Assembly (NCBI GenBank): GCA_937915065.1
Contig: CALDMR010000123.1
Location: forward strand, 1 to 36,171
From: an uncultured Clostridia bacterium
Lineage (GTDB): Bacteria; Bacillota; Clostridia; Oscillospirales; Oscillospiraceae
Reading direction: 5' to 3'
Length of the DNA: 36,171 nt
The notes beneath the pieces were generated by a model, which saw nothing but the letters and a program-made list of their open reading frames with translations, was not told where the DNA came from and made no database searches. The translations under genes were made by a program, and so were the position numbers. Shown here one piece after another: positions 16,201-24,217 of the stretch (its first letter is position 1; each line of letters starts with the position of its first letter).

Positions 16201-16236
16201 CAGGAGGAACGGGAAAAAAAGGCCTGGGAACTGTGA
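13228..16236 (+). CDS. 2-hydroxyacyl-CoA dehydratase activase, double ASKHA plus DUF2229 part
   Basis: A 1002-residue cytosolic protein of the BadF/BadG/BcrA/BcrD ATPase family, whose members use ATP and a 4Fe-4S cluster to inject an electron into a partner enzyme. The first ASKHA domain (1-270) has GIDIGSTTVK, ELGGEDAK, and the cluster-type cysteines Cys122 (GSCAGGTG) and Cys161 (SRCGVF). The second (about 317-580) repeats these: GIDAGSTTTK at 319, DIGGQDMK, Cys441/Cys445 (ACSSGCGSF) and Cys480 (SRCTVF). A cysteine cluster (CHLCTNNC at 600-607) begins the DUF2229 region. The chain ends in a charged tail. Related proteins of about 1400 residues join this and the next gene in one chain; the physiological substrate of this large type is unknown. 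Confidence 0.93.
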   Translation: MYRIGIDIGSTTVKVVVLDEDSKLLFRSYERHFSKVREKTCEILHRIEGDYAGKDVQMVITGSAGLGVAKAGNLDFVQEVYATAAAVNALDPGTDAVIELGGEDAKIIFFGNSLEERMNGSCAGGTGAFIDQMATLLNVTVDELDALSLKHTKLYPIASRCGVFAKSDIQPILNQGGLKEDIAASIFQAVVDQTIAGLTQGRELTGKIVFLGGPLHFLKGLRERFVETLQLDGEHAVFPEDGDCYAAIGSAMCAADYPVISFDEMLDRLEKAVDTNQSINTLPPLFTSQEEYAAFVERHNRNHLPEADIHTYEGKAYLGIDAGSTTTKMVLIAEDGGILFSYYGSNEGNPVNIVLEQLRKIYELCDQRISIAGSAVTGYGEDLIKNAFRCDLGLVETVAHFAAAQYFDPKVDYIIDIGGQDMKCFKIRNNAVDSIMLNEACSSGCGSFIETFAKAMGYSIADFSKLGLLAKAPVNLGSRCTVFMNSSVKQAQKDGAPVEDISAGLSISIVKNAVYKVIRAASADDLGQNIVVQGGTFLNDAVLRSFEMELGRQVTRPTIAGLMGAFGAALTAKNQRIELPSLLSAGDLADFTHTAKPTTCHLCTNNCALTVNKFSGGRSYISGNRCSRPLGREKVSTPNLYELKYKALRRMEGIGRGCGTRGRVGIPLCLNMYENLPFWYQFFTALNFEVVLSDESSRALYNKGQCTIPSDTVCYPAKLAHGHIMSLLEKNVDYIFYPCMPYNFDEHISDNNYNCPVVAYYPELLGANIPGLKQQVKFLTPYVGLHRPKDFKIRSAKFFWKEMGIDSAEVSFSAELAYKAYHKWHQNIVSTGERMIAEARTKGNRILVLCGRPYHIDPEISHGIDELCAEYGFVIISEDALSDKLKWHKRTVLNQWTYQARMYNAARYVCSQPDMELIQLVSFGCGTDAITGDEMRSILESHGKLYTQLKIDEISNLGAVRIRVRSLIAALDERAAHQRALEAERKKTEPAQEEREKKAWEL

Positions 16237-16265
16237 TGAGATCGGTGAAAGGAATCAGATAAGCT

Positions 16266-17576
<1,311 letters not shown>

Positions 17577-17592
17577 AAACAGAGTTTGATGG

Positions 17593-17620
17593 GCGCGCAA
17601 TGGCTTTTGCCGTTGCGCGC
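17593..17620 (+). terminator. GC-rich hairpin between the dehydratase gene and the MATE leader
   Basis: A 12-pair stem (17593-17604 with 17609-17620, one G-T pair) closes on a TTTT loop and is followed by only TTCCT. It is 16 bases past the dehydratase stop. It may be a weak terminator, or an attenuation element for the MATE gene. Confidence 0.5.
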
Positions 17621-17657
17621 TTCCTATGGAGCAATGGTTTGGAAGAGGAGGAAAAGT

Positions 17658-17693
17658 ATGGCAAGGAAAACAGTGGGAGTGTTGTGTGGATGA
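17658..17693 (+). CDS. possible 11-codon leader ORF upstream of the MATE gene
   Basis: MARKTVGVLCG, then TGA. It has the best ribosome site of the region (GAGGAGG at 17645-17651, ATG seven bases later), and its stop codon overlaps the MATE start in an ATGA arrangement. Such short leaders couple or attenuate translation of a downstream gene, often a resistance gene. The alternative is that the strong site belongs to no peptide and the MATE gene uses its own weaker GGGAG. Confidence 0.45.
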   Translation: MARKTVGVLCG

Positions 17694-19075
17694 AAGAAGA
17701 AGTTGAAACGGCCTCTGGCTTGGGCCGGGACAATATTATGGGTACGCTGCCGGTCAACCGGCTGCTGCTGACGATGGCCTGGCCCATGGTTCTTTCGATG
17801 TTTATCCAGGGCTGCTATAATATTGTAGACAGTATTTTCGTATCCTATGTGTCCCAGGATGCGTTCATTGCCCTGTCGCTGGTGTATCCGGTGCAGCTGC
17901 TGCTGATTTCCGTCAATGTGGGTATCGGCGTGGGGATCAATGCGCTGCTGTCCCGCCGCCTGGGCGAGCGGCGCTATGCGGAGGCCAATGATGTGGCGGC
18001 CCATGGATATGTGATCTATCTATCGTTTGGACTGCTGTTTGCTGTGGCGGGGCTGTTGTTTGCCTGGCCCTTTATGGAACTGTACAGCGAAAATCAGACC
18101 GTGATTGAGTACGGCACGACTTATTTGCATATTATCATGGTCTTTGCGTTCGGCGTTTGTCTCCAGTTTGCCGGCGAGCGCATGATGCAGGCCACGGGAA
18201 ACCCGATTTGGAACATGTATATTCAGGCCAGCGGCGCGATCGTCAACCTGATCCTGGATCCGATCCTGATTTTCGGCTGGTTTGGGCTGCCGGCCATGGG
18301 AATTACCGGCGCCGCCGTTGCCACGGTGATCGGCCAATGTGTCGGCTCCCTCATCGGTATTTATCTTGTAACCAAAAAGGTGAAGCAGATCCATTTGTCG
18401 CTGCGGCACTTCCGGCCGAAACTGTCGATCATCGGCCCGATCTTCCGGGTGGGTGCGCCGGCCATTGTGGTGCAGAGCTTGTCCACCTTTATGTCCCTGG
18501 GTCTGAACAAGATCTTTTCCGGTTATTCGGAAATTTATGTGGCGGTGCTGGGGGCCTACTTCAAGATCCAGAGTTTTGTCTATATGGTGGTCTTTGGCCT
18601 GGGCAATGCGGTGGTACCCATTATTTCCTTTAACTTCGGCGCCCGTTCCCGCAGGCGGGTGGACGGCACCATCCGCGCCGCCATGATCACGGCGCTGATC
18701 AGTATGTGCGCGGGAATGGTGCTGCTGTTGGCGGTGCCCGGGCTGCTGCTGGGCCTGTTCAACATGGAGCCGGCGGCGGTGACGCTGGGAATCCCGGCGC
18801 TGCGGATCGTCAGCCTGTCCTTTATGGCGGCGGGGGCCAGCCTGGTGTTTTCGTATGCCTTTCAGGCCACCAACAGCAACAGCTTCAGCCTTTTGCTGGC
18901 GCTGCTGCGGCAGATTATTGTGCTGCTGCCTCTGGCGGCGGCTCTGGCGCGCGTGAGCCCGGATCTGAGCTGGTGGGCCTTCCCGATCACCGAGTGGGGC
19001 TGCTGTGTGCTGGCGGTGATCCTGTTCCGCCATGCCCACAAAAAACGGATTGCACCGTTGGAGGAATTGCTGTGA
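17690..19075 (+). CDS. MATE family efflux transporter
   Basis: A 461-residue inner-membrane exporter of the MATE family, which expels cationic drugs or metabolites in exchange for Na+ or H+. About twelve hydrophobic helices are arranged as two related halves; NIVDSIFVSYV near the first helix, GIGVGINALLSRRLGE after the second and the matching FGLGNAVVPIISFNFGA in the second half are typical. The ATG at 17690 was preferred over an open frame from 17600 because the longer start lies inside the preceding hairpin and adds a polar, non-family N-terminus. GGGAG lies ten bases upstream. Its stop overlaps the asparaginase start (GTGA), so the two are coupled. The cargo is unknown. Confidence 0.92.
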   Translation: MKEEVETASGLGRDNIMGTLPVNRLLLTMAWPMVLSMFIQGCYNIVDSIFVSYVSQDAFIALSLVYPVQLLLISVNVGIGVGINALLSRRLGERRYAEANDVAAHGYVIYLSFGLLFAVAGLLFAWPFMELYSENQTVIEYGTTYLHIIMVFAFGVCLQFAGERMMQATGNPIWNMYIQASGAIVNLILDPILIFGWFGLPAMGITGAAVATVIGQCVGSLIGIYLVTKKVKQIHLSLRHFRPKLSIIGPIFRVGAPAIVVQSLSTFMSLGLNKIFSGYSEIYVAVLGAYFKIQSFVYMVVFGLGNAVVPIISFNFGARSRRRVDGTIRAAMITALISMCAGMVLLLAVPGLLLGLFNMEPAAVTLGIPALRIVSLSFMAAGASLVFSYAFQATNSNSFSLLLALLRQIIVLLPLAAALARVSPDLSWWAFPITEWGCCVLAVILFRHAHKKRIAPLEELL

Positions 19076-20082
19076 ATAAAAAACGAATTTTGTTATTGAC
19101 CACCGGCGGAACCATCGCCTCTGCTGCAACAGAGGAGGGCCTGGCCCCGAATATCACGGGGGCGGGGCTGCAGCAGTTCGTGGGCGGTATGCTGGACGCC
19201 TTTTGCGTGACGGTGAAAGATATCCTGCACCTGGATTCTTCCAATATGCAGCCGGAGGAATGGGAGTTTATTGCCCGCAGCGTATATGAGAGCTGGCGGG
19301 ATTTTGACGGCATTGTGATCACCCACGGTACGGATACCATGAGCTATACTGCCGCTGCGCTGAGTTTCATGCTGTGCGGGATTCCGATCCCGGTGGTTTT
19401 GACCGGCGCGCAGCTGCCCATCACCCATCCGCTCAGCGATGCCACGGACAATCTGCGCACGGCCTTTGCCATGGCGGCTTCCGGGTATGGCGGCGTATAT
19501 CTGGCCTTTGACCGGCGGGTGATTTTGGGCACGCGGGCTGTGAAAACCCACACGATGAATTTCGGAGCCTTTGAGAGCGTGAACGCACCCCCGGCGGCGG
19601 AAGTGAATGCCCACGGCCTGGTGGTCAATGAGGCGGTGCTGCCGGCCTGTGACCCGGAATTTCAGCTGCGGGCAGATCTGTGCCGGGCGGTGTTTTTGCT
19701 GAAGCTGGTGCCGGGTACAGATCCGCGGATCTTTGACCTTCTGATGAAGCTGGGGATCCGGGGGATTGTTATTGAAGCCTTTGGCGCCGGAGGCGTGCAG
19801 TTTATCCGCCGGGATCTGACGAAAAAGCTGAACGAGGTGATCCGCAGCGGGATCAGCGTGGTGGTCTGCTCCCAGTGCCTGTATGAGCGCAGCGATTTTT
19901 CCCTGTATGAAGTGGGGCAGCGGGCCCTGGAGCAGGGTGTGATCCAAACTTTTGACATGACCTCGGAAGCGGCGGTGACCAAACTGATGTGGGTATTGGG
20001 CCGCACTCAGGAGCGTGCTGAGGTGGCCAAATGGTTTGACACGGATATGGCGGGGGAGATTTCCCTGACGCTGCATCGATAA
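19072..20082 (+). CDS. L-asparaginase, cytosolic type
   Basis: A 336-residue enzyme that hydrolyses L-asparagine to aspartate and ammonia. Both signature threonine motifs are present: TTGGTIAS with Thr14, and THGTDTM with Thr87-Asp88; Lys158 (AVKTH) completes the expected catalytic set. There is no signal peptide, which fits the AnsA-like cytosolic form. The start is a GTG that overlaps the MATE stop codon, with GAGGAA just upstream. An open frame runs back to 18706, but that part is the MATE gene read in a wrong frame. A strong terminator follows. Why it is coupled to an exporter is not clear. Confidence 0.95.
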   Translation: MNKKRILLLTTGGTIASAATEEGLAPNITGAGLQQFVGGMLDAFCVTVKDILHLDSSNMQPEEWEFIARSVYESWRDFDGIVITHGTDTMSYTAAALSFMLCGIPIPVVLTGAQLPITHPLSDATDNLRTAFAMAASGYGGVYLAFDRRVILGTRAVKTHTMNFGAFESVNAPPAAEVNAHGLVVNEAVLPACDPEFQLRADLCRAVFLLKLVPGTDPRIFDLLMKLGIRGIVIEAFGAGGVQFIRRDLTKKLNEVIRSGISVVVCSQCLYERSDFSLYEVGQRALEQGVIQTFDMTSEAAVTKLMWVLGRTQERAEVAKWFDTDMAGEISLTLHR

Positions 20083-20086
20083 AGAA

Positions 20087-20126
20087 AAAACGGACAGAAA
20101 GCCCAAAGGGGCATTCTGTCCGTTTT
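20087..20126. terminator. bidirectional terminator between convergent genes
   Basis: Outer 13-pair stem (20087-20099 with 20114-20126) plus an inner GCCC/GGGC stem, A run on the left and TTTT on the right. It ends the asparaginase transcript and that of the LexA-box gene. Confidence 0.88.
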
Positions 20127-20139
20127 CTGTTGAATGGAT

Positions 20140-20517
20140 TTACTGCGGGGCGGCGGGGGTCTGCAGACGGCTGCAGACGAAGCTGATGGCGGCCAGAGCG
20201 TAGGCGCTGATCCACAGCACGTTCAGCCCGGTGGCGGGAACCTCGGCGAAGGCGGCCAGGCGCAGGTAAAGAAACAGGCTCAGCAGGGCCACACATAAAT
20301 AGCGGGGATAGGTCACCAGCAGCTTTTGCCGCAGGGCGGCTTTGCGCGCCATCCGGCGGTGGCGGCTGGCCATGGAGGGGTGGGGGGCCTGCGCGGCTGC
20401 CGAAGGGGTAAAGGGGATGACCTTTTTCGTGCTGTGGGGGTGGACGTCGCTGTAATTGATCAAATCGACTTCCGGGCGTTCCAGTTTTCGTGCGCCGGTT
20501 TCGTAAGACATTGTCAT
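20140..20517 (-). CDS. small two-helix membrane protein under a LexA box, unknown
   Basis: A 125-residue protein, not recognised. Residues 1-70 are polar, with a very basic stretch at about 52-64 (RHRRMARKAALRQK) just before two membrane helices, about 72-92 (YLCVALLSLFLYLRLAAF) and 97-117 (GLNVLWISAYALAAISFV). ATG 20517 was chosen because GAGGAA lies seven bases upstream; the frame runs 31 codons further into the promoter, where no site exists. Its promoter has a LexA/DinR-type box in the spacer, so it should be induced by DNA damage. By analogy with YneA of B. subtilis, an SOS-induced division inhibitor, it could block division, but it lacks the LysM domain and any visible likeness to YneA. 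Confidence 0.8.
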   Translation of the reverse strand: MTMSYETGARKLERPEVDLINYSDVHPHSTKKVIPFTPSAAAQAPHPSMASRHRRMARKAALRQKLLVTYPRYLCVALLSLFLYLRLAAFAEVPATGLNVLWISAYALAAISFVCSRLQTPAAPQ

Positions 20518-20581
20518 GGCAGATTCCTCGTTTCTCTCTATGAAATATTCGAAATATCGAACTTCTGTTTTCATGTTTAAG

Positions 20582-20610
20582 ATTATAGAACGAATGTTCA
20601 AAAAAGTCAA
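20582..20610 (-). promoter_or_regulatory. LexA-controlled promoter
   Basis: Minus strand: -35 TTGACT (complement of 20605-20610), 17 bases, perfect -10 TATAAT (complement of 20582-20587). The spacer holds the LexA box at 20588-20599, directly against the -10, so a bound repressor would block RNA polymerase. Confidence 0.88.
20588..20599. promoter_or_regulatory. LexA/DinR (SOS) box
   Basis: GAAC-GAAT-GTTC. It fits the inner 12 bases of the B. subtilis DinR consensus CGAACRNRYGTTYC completely on the plus strand; only the two outermost bases differ. Confidence 0.82.
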
Positions 20611-20742
20611 TCACAACTGGAACAAAAAATCGAATTTAGAATTTTATCCAAAAAGAAAGTAGAATTTCTGTTTCTTTTGTCGGTAAGGATAAGGGGGTGC
20701 GCCTACCAGGCGGGCTGCTGATGGGAAAAAGTGGGCTGCCTC

Positions 20743-20771
20743 TTGCGCGGCGGTGGGGGGACTGGTACAAT
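20743..20771 (+). promoter_or_regulatory. promoter of the dus gene
   Basis: -35 TTGCGC (20743-20748, weak), 17 bases, extended -10 TGG-TACAAT (hexamer 20766-20771). The leader is about 24 bases. The 20611-20740 stretch before it is A/T-rich near the divergent promoter and shows no gene. Confidence 0.65.
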
Positions 20772-20800
20772 AGGGCGAGAAAGAGAAAAGGAGTGGGTGG

Positions 20801-21745
20801 ATGCGCGTTGATTTTGCCCCCATGGAGGGCGTGACAGGATATGTGTACCGCAATTTGCACCGCGCCATGTTCGGCGGGGTGGATCGGTATTATATGCCCT
20901 TTCTCTCGGCCAACCAGAGCAGGGTGTTTTCTAAAAAGGAGTGGCAGGATCTGTGCCCGGAGCACAACGGGTTTGATGATCTGGTGCCGCAGATCCTTGG
21001 AAAGGATGCGGAAGGATTTCTCTGGGCGGTGCGGGAATTGCGGGCCCTGGGCTATCGGGAGATTAATTTTAACTTGGGCTGTCCCTCGGGAACGGTGACG
21101 GCCAAGGGAAAGGGTGCCGGATTTCTGGCGCATCCCCGGGAGCTGGACGAATTTCTTGACCGGATCTATTCCGCTGTGGAGGGCCCTATTTCCATCAAAA
21201 CCCGGCTGGGGATCAGCGACCCTGCGGAATTTGGGCCGATTCTGGAGATCTATAACAAGTATCCCATCGCGGAACTCATCATCCACCCCCGGGTGCGCAA
21301 AGATTTTTATAAGCATCCTGCCCGGGTGGAAGCCTTTGCCGAGGCGCTGAGCCGGAGCAAGAATCCGGTGAGCTATAACGGAGATTTGATGACGATGGCG
21401 GATTGCAAAGCCATGGCGGCGCGGTTTCCCCAGGTGCAGGCGCTGATGGTGGGCCGCGGCCTGGTGGCCAATCCGGCCATGCTGGCGCCGGAAAAGCAGA
21501 CCCGTGAGGGGCTGCGGGATTTCCACGCGGCTTTGTATGAAGGGTATCGGGAAATGTTCGGCAATGACCGCAACGCCATGATGCGGATGAAAGAAGTCTG
21601 GTTCTATCATATTCATCTGTTCGATGATCACGAGAAGCTGGCCAAGCGGCTGCGCCGCACCACGGATGCGGCGGAATATCGGGCCGTTGTCCACGAAATT
21701 TATACCACGCTTCCCCTGCGCGCCGAGGCGCGGCAGGAATGGTGA
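20801..21745 (+). CDS. dus: tRNA-dihydrouridine synthase
   Basis: A 314-residue FMN enzyme that reduces uridines in the D-loop of tRNA with NAD(P)H. The TIM-barrel core is intact: FAPMEGVTG at the start, the catalytic Cys94 in NFNLGCPSG, Lys133 in SIKTRLG, His162 in IIHPRVR, and the FMN phosphate site SYNGDL (191-196) and LMVGRGL (215-221). Length is normal for the family. AAGGAG lies eleven bases before the ATG. It is monocistronic, divergent from the LexA-box gene and ends at a bidirectional terminator. Which Dus subfamily and which tRNA positions it serves cannot be read from the sequence. Confidence 0.95.
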   Translation: MRVDFAPMEGVTGYVYRNLHRAMFGGVDRYYMPFLSANQSRVFSKKEWQDLCPEHNGFDDLVPQILGKDAEGFLWAVRELRALGYREINFNLGCPSGTVTAKGKGAGFLAHPRELDEFLDRIYSAVEGPISIKTRLGISDPAEFGPILEIYNKYPIAELIIHPRVRKDFYKHPARVEAFAEALSRSKNPVSYNGDLMTMADCKAMAARFPQVQALMVGRGLVANPAMLAPEKQTREGLRDFHAALYEGYREMFGNDRNAMMRMKEVWFYHIHLFDDHEKLAKRLRRTTDAAEYRAVVHEIYTTLPLRAEARQEW

Positions 21746-21788
21746 AAAAACAGCACCTGTGCCCATCCGGGGCACAGGTGCTGTTTTT
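21746..21788. terminator. bidirectional terminator between convergent genes
   Basis: A perfect 19-pair stem (21746-21764 with 21770-21788, loop ATCCG), five As on the left and five Ts on the right. Confidence 0.95.
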
Positions 21789-21796
21789 ATGCAGTT

Positions 21797-22765
21797 TTAC
21801 AGCTGCTCCAACAGGAAATAGCTGATATGGGACATGGCGGAGGCGGATTTTTTGGTGGGGAACATTTGGAATACATGCCACATCCCGTCATAAACTTCGA
21901 AGGTATTGGGCACATGGGCCGCCTCCAGCTTCTGGTGGAGCTGCTCGGCGTCGGAATAAAGGATTTCGTGGGTGCCGGCCTGGATCAGCGTGGGCGGAAA
22001 ACCGGTAAAATCTCCCAGCAGGGGGGAAAGGTCGGGGTCGCGGAGATCCTGGCTGCCGGCATAGGCGGTGCGGACGGCCTTGATATAGTCCATCGTCAGC
22101 ATGGGATCGATTTCCTGCCGCTCGGTATAAGAGGGGCCGGAGGCGGTCATATCTGTCCAGGGGGAGAGCAGCACCAGGGCGCCGGGGAGCATGCGCCCCT
22201 GCTGGCGCAGGCGGCGGCACAGCACCAGGGCCAGGTTGCCGCCGGCGCTGTCGCCCACTACGGTGACATTCCGGGCGCCGTATCCCAGGTACATCAGGTG
22301 ATCCCAGGCCCGCAGGGCATCTTCCACCGCGGCGGGATAAGGGTGCTCCGGCGCCAGGCGGTAGTCAAAGGTAAGCACATCGTAGCCGGTGACATGGGTC
22401 AGTTTGGAGGCCAGCACCCGGGAGTAGCCCAGGTTGCCGCTGGTATATCCCCCGCCGTGACAGTAGAGGATCACATGCTTGCGCCGGTGGGGATGCTTCA
22501 GGCGCATCCAGGCGGCCTTCATACCGTCCAGCGCAAAGGGCTCCCAGGAAAGACCGGTCATGGGGGCCGCCAGGCGGCCCATAACTTCCTGGGTTTTGCG
22601 CTGGCGTTCCAACTCCTCGGCGGTCATGGCGTCGGGAGCGCTGACGCTGTGCAGGGCTTTCAGGGCCTGCATGGCCGGGCCAAGGCGCAGCTTTTCGGCG
22701 GCCCGCTTCTGGGCCGGCGACGGCTGGCCTGCGCCGCGCAGTTTTCGGGTGCGTTTTCGTTCCAT
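21797..22765 (-). CDS. alpha/beta hydrolase, hormone-sensitive-lipase type esterase
   Basis: A 322-residue serine esterase of the HSL (family IV) group, which hydrolyses short acyl esters. The oxyanion motif is HGGG at 103-106, the nucleophile Ser173 in GDSAGG, and His297 (MWHVFQ) completes the triad; the acid is Glu267 or Asp272 (AGTHEILYSDA) where many relatives have a DPL motif. FDYRLAPEHPYPAAVED is typical of the group. The first 45 residues are basic and partly helical; there is no signal peptide. AGGAGG lies upstream of the ATG, and TATACT (complement of 22811-22816) may be its -10. It is divergent from an acyltransferase gene, which suggests related acyl-ester substrates. Confidence 0.92.
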   Translation of the reverse strand: MERKRTRKLRGAGQPSPAQKRAAEKLRLGPAMQALKALHSVSAPDAMTAEELERQRKTQEVMGRLAAPMTGLSWEPFALDGMKAAWMRLKHPHRRKHVILYCHGGGYTSGNLGYSRVLASKLTHVTGYDVLTFDYRLAPEHPYPAAVEDALRAWDHLMYLGYGARNVTVVGDSAGGNLALVLCRRLRQQGRMLPGALVLLSPWTDMTASGPSYTERQEIDPMLTMDYIKAVRTAYAGSQDLRDPDLSPLLGDFTGFPPTLIQAGTHEILYSDAEQLHQKLEAAHVPNTFEVYDGMWHVFQMFPTKKSASAMSHISYFLLEQL

Positions 22766-22858
22766 AGGCTCCTCCTGTCGCTTTTACGGGAAATTTGTGG
22801 ATTGTTCCCCAGTATACCATGCTCCGCCGGATTTGAAAAGCAGAAAGGTGATCTTGGG

Positions 22859-22887
22859 TTGCGCCGGCACCGCGAAAATGATACAAT
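22859..22887 (+). promoter_or_regulatory. promoter of the acyltransferase operon
   Basis: -35 TTGCGC (22859-22864), 17 bases, -10 TACAAT (22882-22887). Confidence 0.65.
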
Positions 22888-22896
22888 AAATAAAAT

Positions 22897-22910
22897 CTTA
22901 AAATTTTAAG
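22897..22910. promoter_or_regulatory. 14-base perfect palindrome at the start of the acyltransferase transcript
   Basis: CTTAAAATTTTAAG starts ten bases after the -10 and runs into the ribosome site (AAGGAGGGG). It could be an operator or, in RNA, a hairpin that hides the ribosome site. A/T palindromes also arise by chance. Confidence 0.4.
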
Positions 22911-22921
22911 GAGGGGCGCAG

Positions 22922-24199
22922 ATGGGGAAACTGCACAGGCGGTGGTATACGCTGGACAATGCCGGCGTGTTGTATGCGGCGCTCCAGCGAAAGGAATACT
23001 CGGCCATTTACCGCTTTTCAGCGGTTATGAACGAGCCGGTGGACAGGGCTGCGCTTCAGCGGGCGATCGATCGGATCCGTCCCCGGTTCCCCGTGTTTTT
23101 CTCCCGGATCAAAATGGGCCTGTTTTGGTATTATCTGGAACCCAACGATGCGCCCGGCCCCTTTGTGAAGGAGGATGTGCGCGATCCCTGCCGCCCCATG
23201 AACTTTCGGGAGGATCAGGGCTGGCTGGTGCGCTTTTTTGTTTACGACCGGCGAATTTCCGTGGAGGTATTCCATGCCCTGTCCGATGGCGGCGGGGCCA
23301 TGTTCCTGTTCCGCACGCTGCTGGCAGAGTATCTGCGGCAAAGGGGCTGCGCTGTGGCCCTGGCGCCGGGCATGGCAGATCCCGGGGAAGCGCCGCGGCC
23401 CGGAGAACTGGAGGATGCCTATGCCCGCTATGTGGGGCCCCACACGGCCCGGACCCGCTCTGCGGAACAGGCTTATCCGAACCGGGGCACGCCGGAGTCC
23501 TACTATACCTTCCATGTGACCATGGGCTTTTTGCCCGTGGACCGGCTGAAGGCAAAGGCGAAGGAATACGGCGCCTCGATCACCGAATATCTGGCGGCGG
23601 CCCTGCTGTGGGTGCTGATGGAAAAGCAGCAGCGGGAAAACCCGCGACACCTGCTGCCGGTAACGCTGGCGGTGCCCATCAATCTGCGGGGATATTTTGA
23701 AACGGAAACCCTGCGCAATTTTATTACCACGGTGCGGCCCTGTATTGACCCGCGCTGGGGGGAGTATACGTTTGAAGAGGTGGTGCGCCAGGTGCGCCAC
23801 TATATGCAGCTGCACATTAACCGCCAGGAACTGCGGGCGGGCTTTACCCACAATGTGCGCTTTCAAACGAATCCGCTTTTGAATAAGATCCCCATTGTGC
23901 TGAAAAATCCGGTGATGCGCCTGAGCTATTATTTGGCAGGGGTGCGGCCATACACGCTGACCTTTACCAATCCCGGCCCCTTCCGGGTGCCGCCGGATAT
24001 GGAGGATCATATCCACCATTTGGAGGTGATCCTGGGGCAGTCTATGCAGCCCAAGGTGAACTGCGCCAGCATCAGTTATGGAAATCAGATGGAGATTACC
24101 TTTGCCGGAACCCAGAAGGAGACAGATACCGAGCGGGCCTTTTTCCGCTTTCTGGTCAAAGAGGGGCTGCCGGTCAGGATCGAAAGCAATCGAACATAA
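22922..24199 (+). CDS. condensation-domain acyltransferase (COG4908-like)
   Basis: A 425-residue cytosolic protein of the CoA-dependent acyltransferase superfamily that includes NRPS condensation domains, alcohol acetyltransferases and PapA5-like enzymes. The catalytic HxxxDG motif is His118 to Gly123 (FHALSDGGG). A second family element, the PINLRGYF segment near residue 258, sits where condensation domains have a DFG-like latch region. It is not part of an NRPS: no adenylation or carrier domain lies nearby. AAGGAGGGG precedes the ATG. The zinc-ribbon gene follows after 18 bases and a divergent esterase lies upstream. A role in making an acyl ester, perhaps a modified lipid, is inference only. 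Confidence 0.88.
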   Translation: MGKLHRRWYTLDNAGVLYAALQRKEYSAIYRFSAVMNEPVDRAALQRAIDRIRPRFPVFFSRIKMGLFWYYLEPNDAPGPFVKEDVRDPCRPMNFREDQGWLVRFFVYDRRISVEVFHALSDGGGAMFLFRTLLAEYLRQRGCAVALAPGMADPGEAPRPGELEDAYARYVGPHTARTRSAEQAYPNRGTPESYYTFHVTMGFLPVDRLKAKAKEYGASITEYLAAALLWVLMEKQQRENPRHLLPVTLAVPINLRGYFETETLRNFITTVRPCIDPRWGEYTFEEVVRQVRHYMQLHINRQELRAGFTHNVRFQTNPLLNKIPIVLKNPVMRLSYYLAGVRPYTLTFTNPGPFRVPPDMEDHIHHLEVILGQSMQPKVNCASISYGNQMEITFAGTQKETDTERAFFRFLVKEGLPVRIESNRT

Positions 24200-24217
24200 A
24201 GAAAGGGAGCGGGAAAC

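Noticed and set aside
17600..17689. An earlier in-frame ATG for the MATE gene
   Set aside because: The ATG lies inside the GC-rich hairpin, has no ribosome site and would add 30 residues foreign to the family.
18706..19071. An N-terminal extension of the asparaginase
   Set aside because: This part is the MATE gene read in the wrong frame; the GTG at 19072 has a proper ribosome site and starts at the conserved N-terminus.
21827..22909. A 360-codon plus-strand open frame opposite the esterase
   Set aside because: Glycine- and histidine-rich translation with no domain, opposite an esterase with all catalytic motifs.
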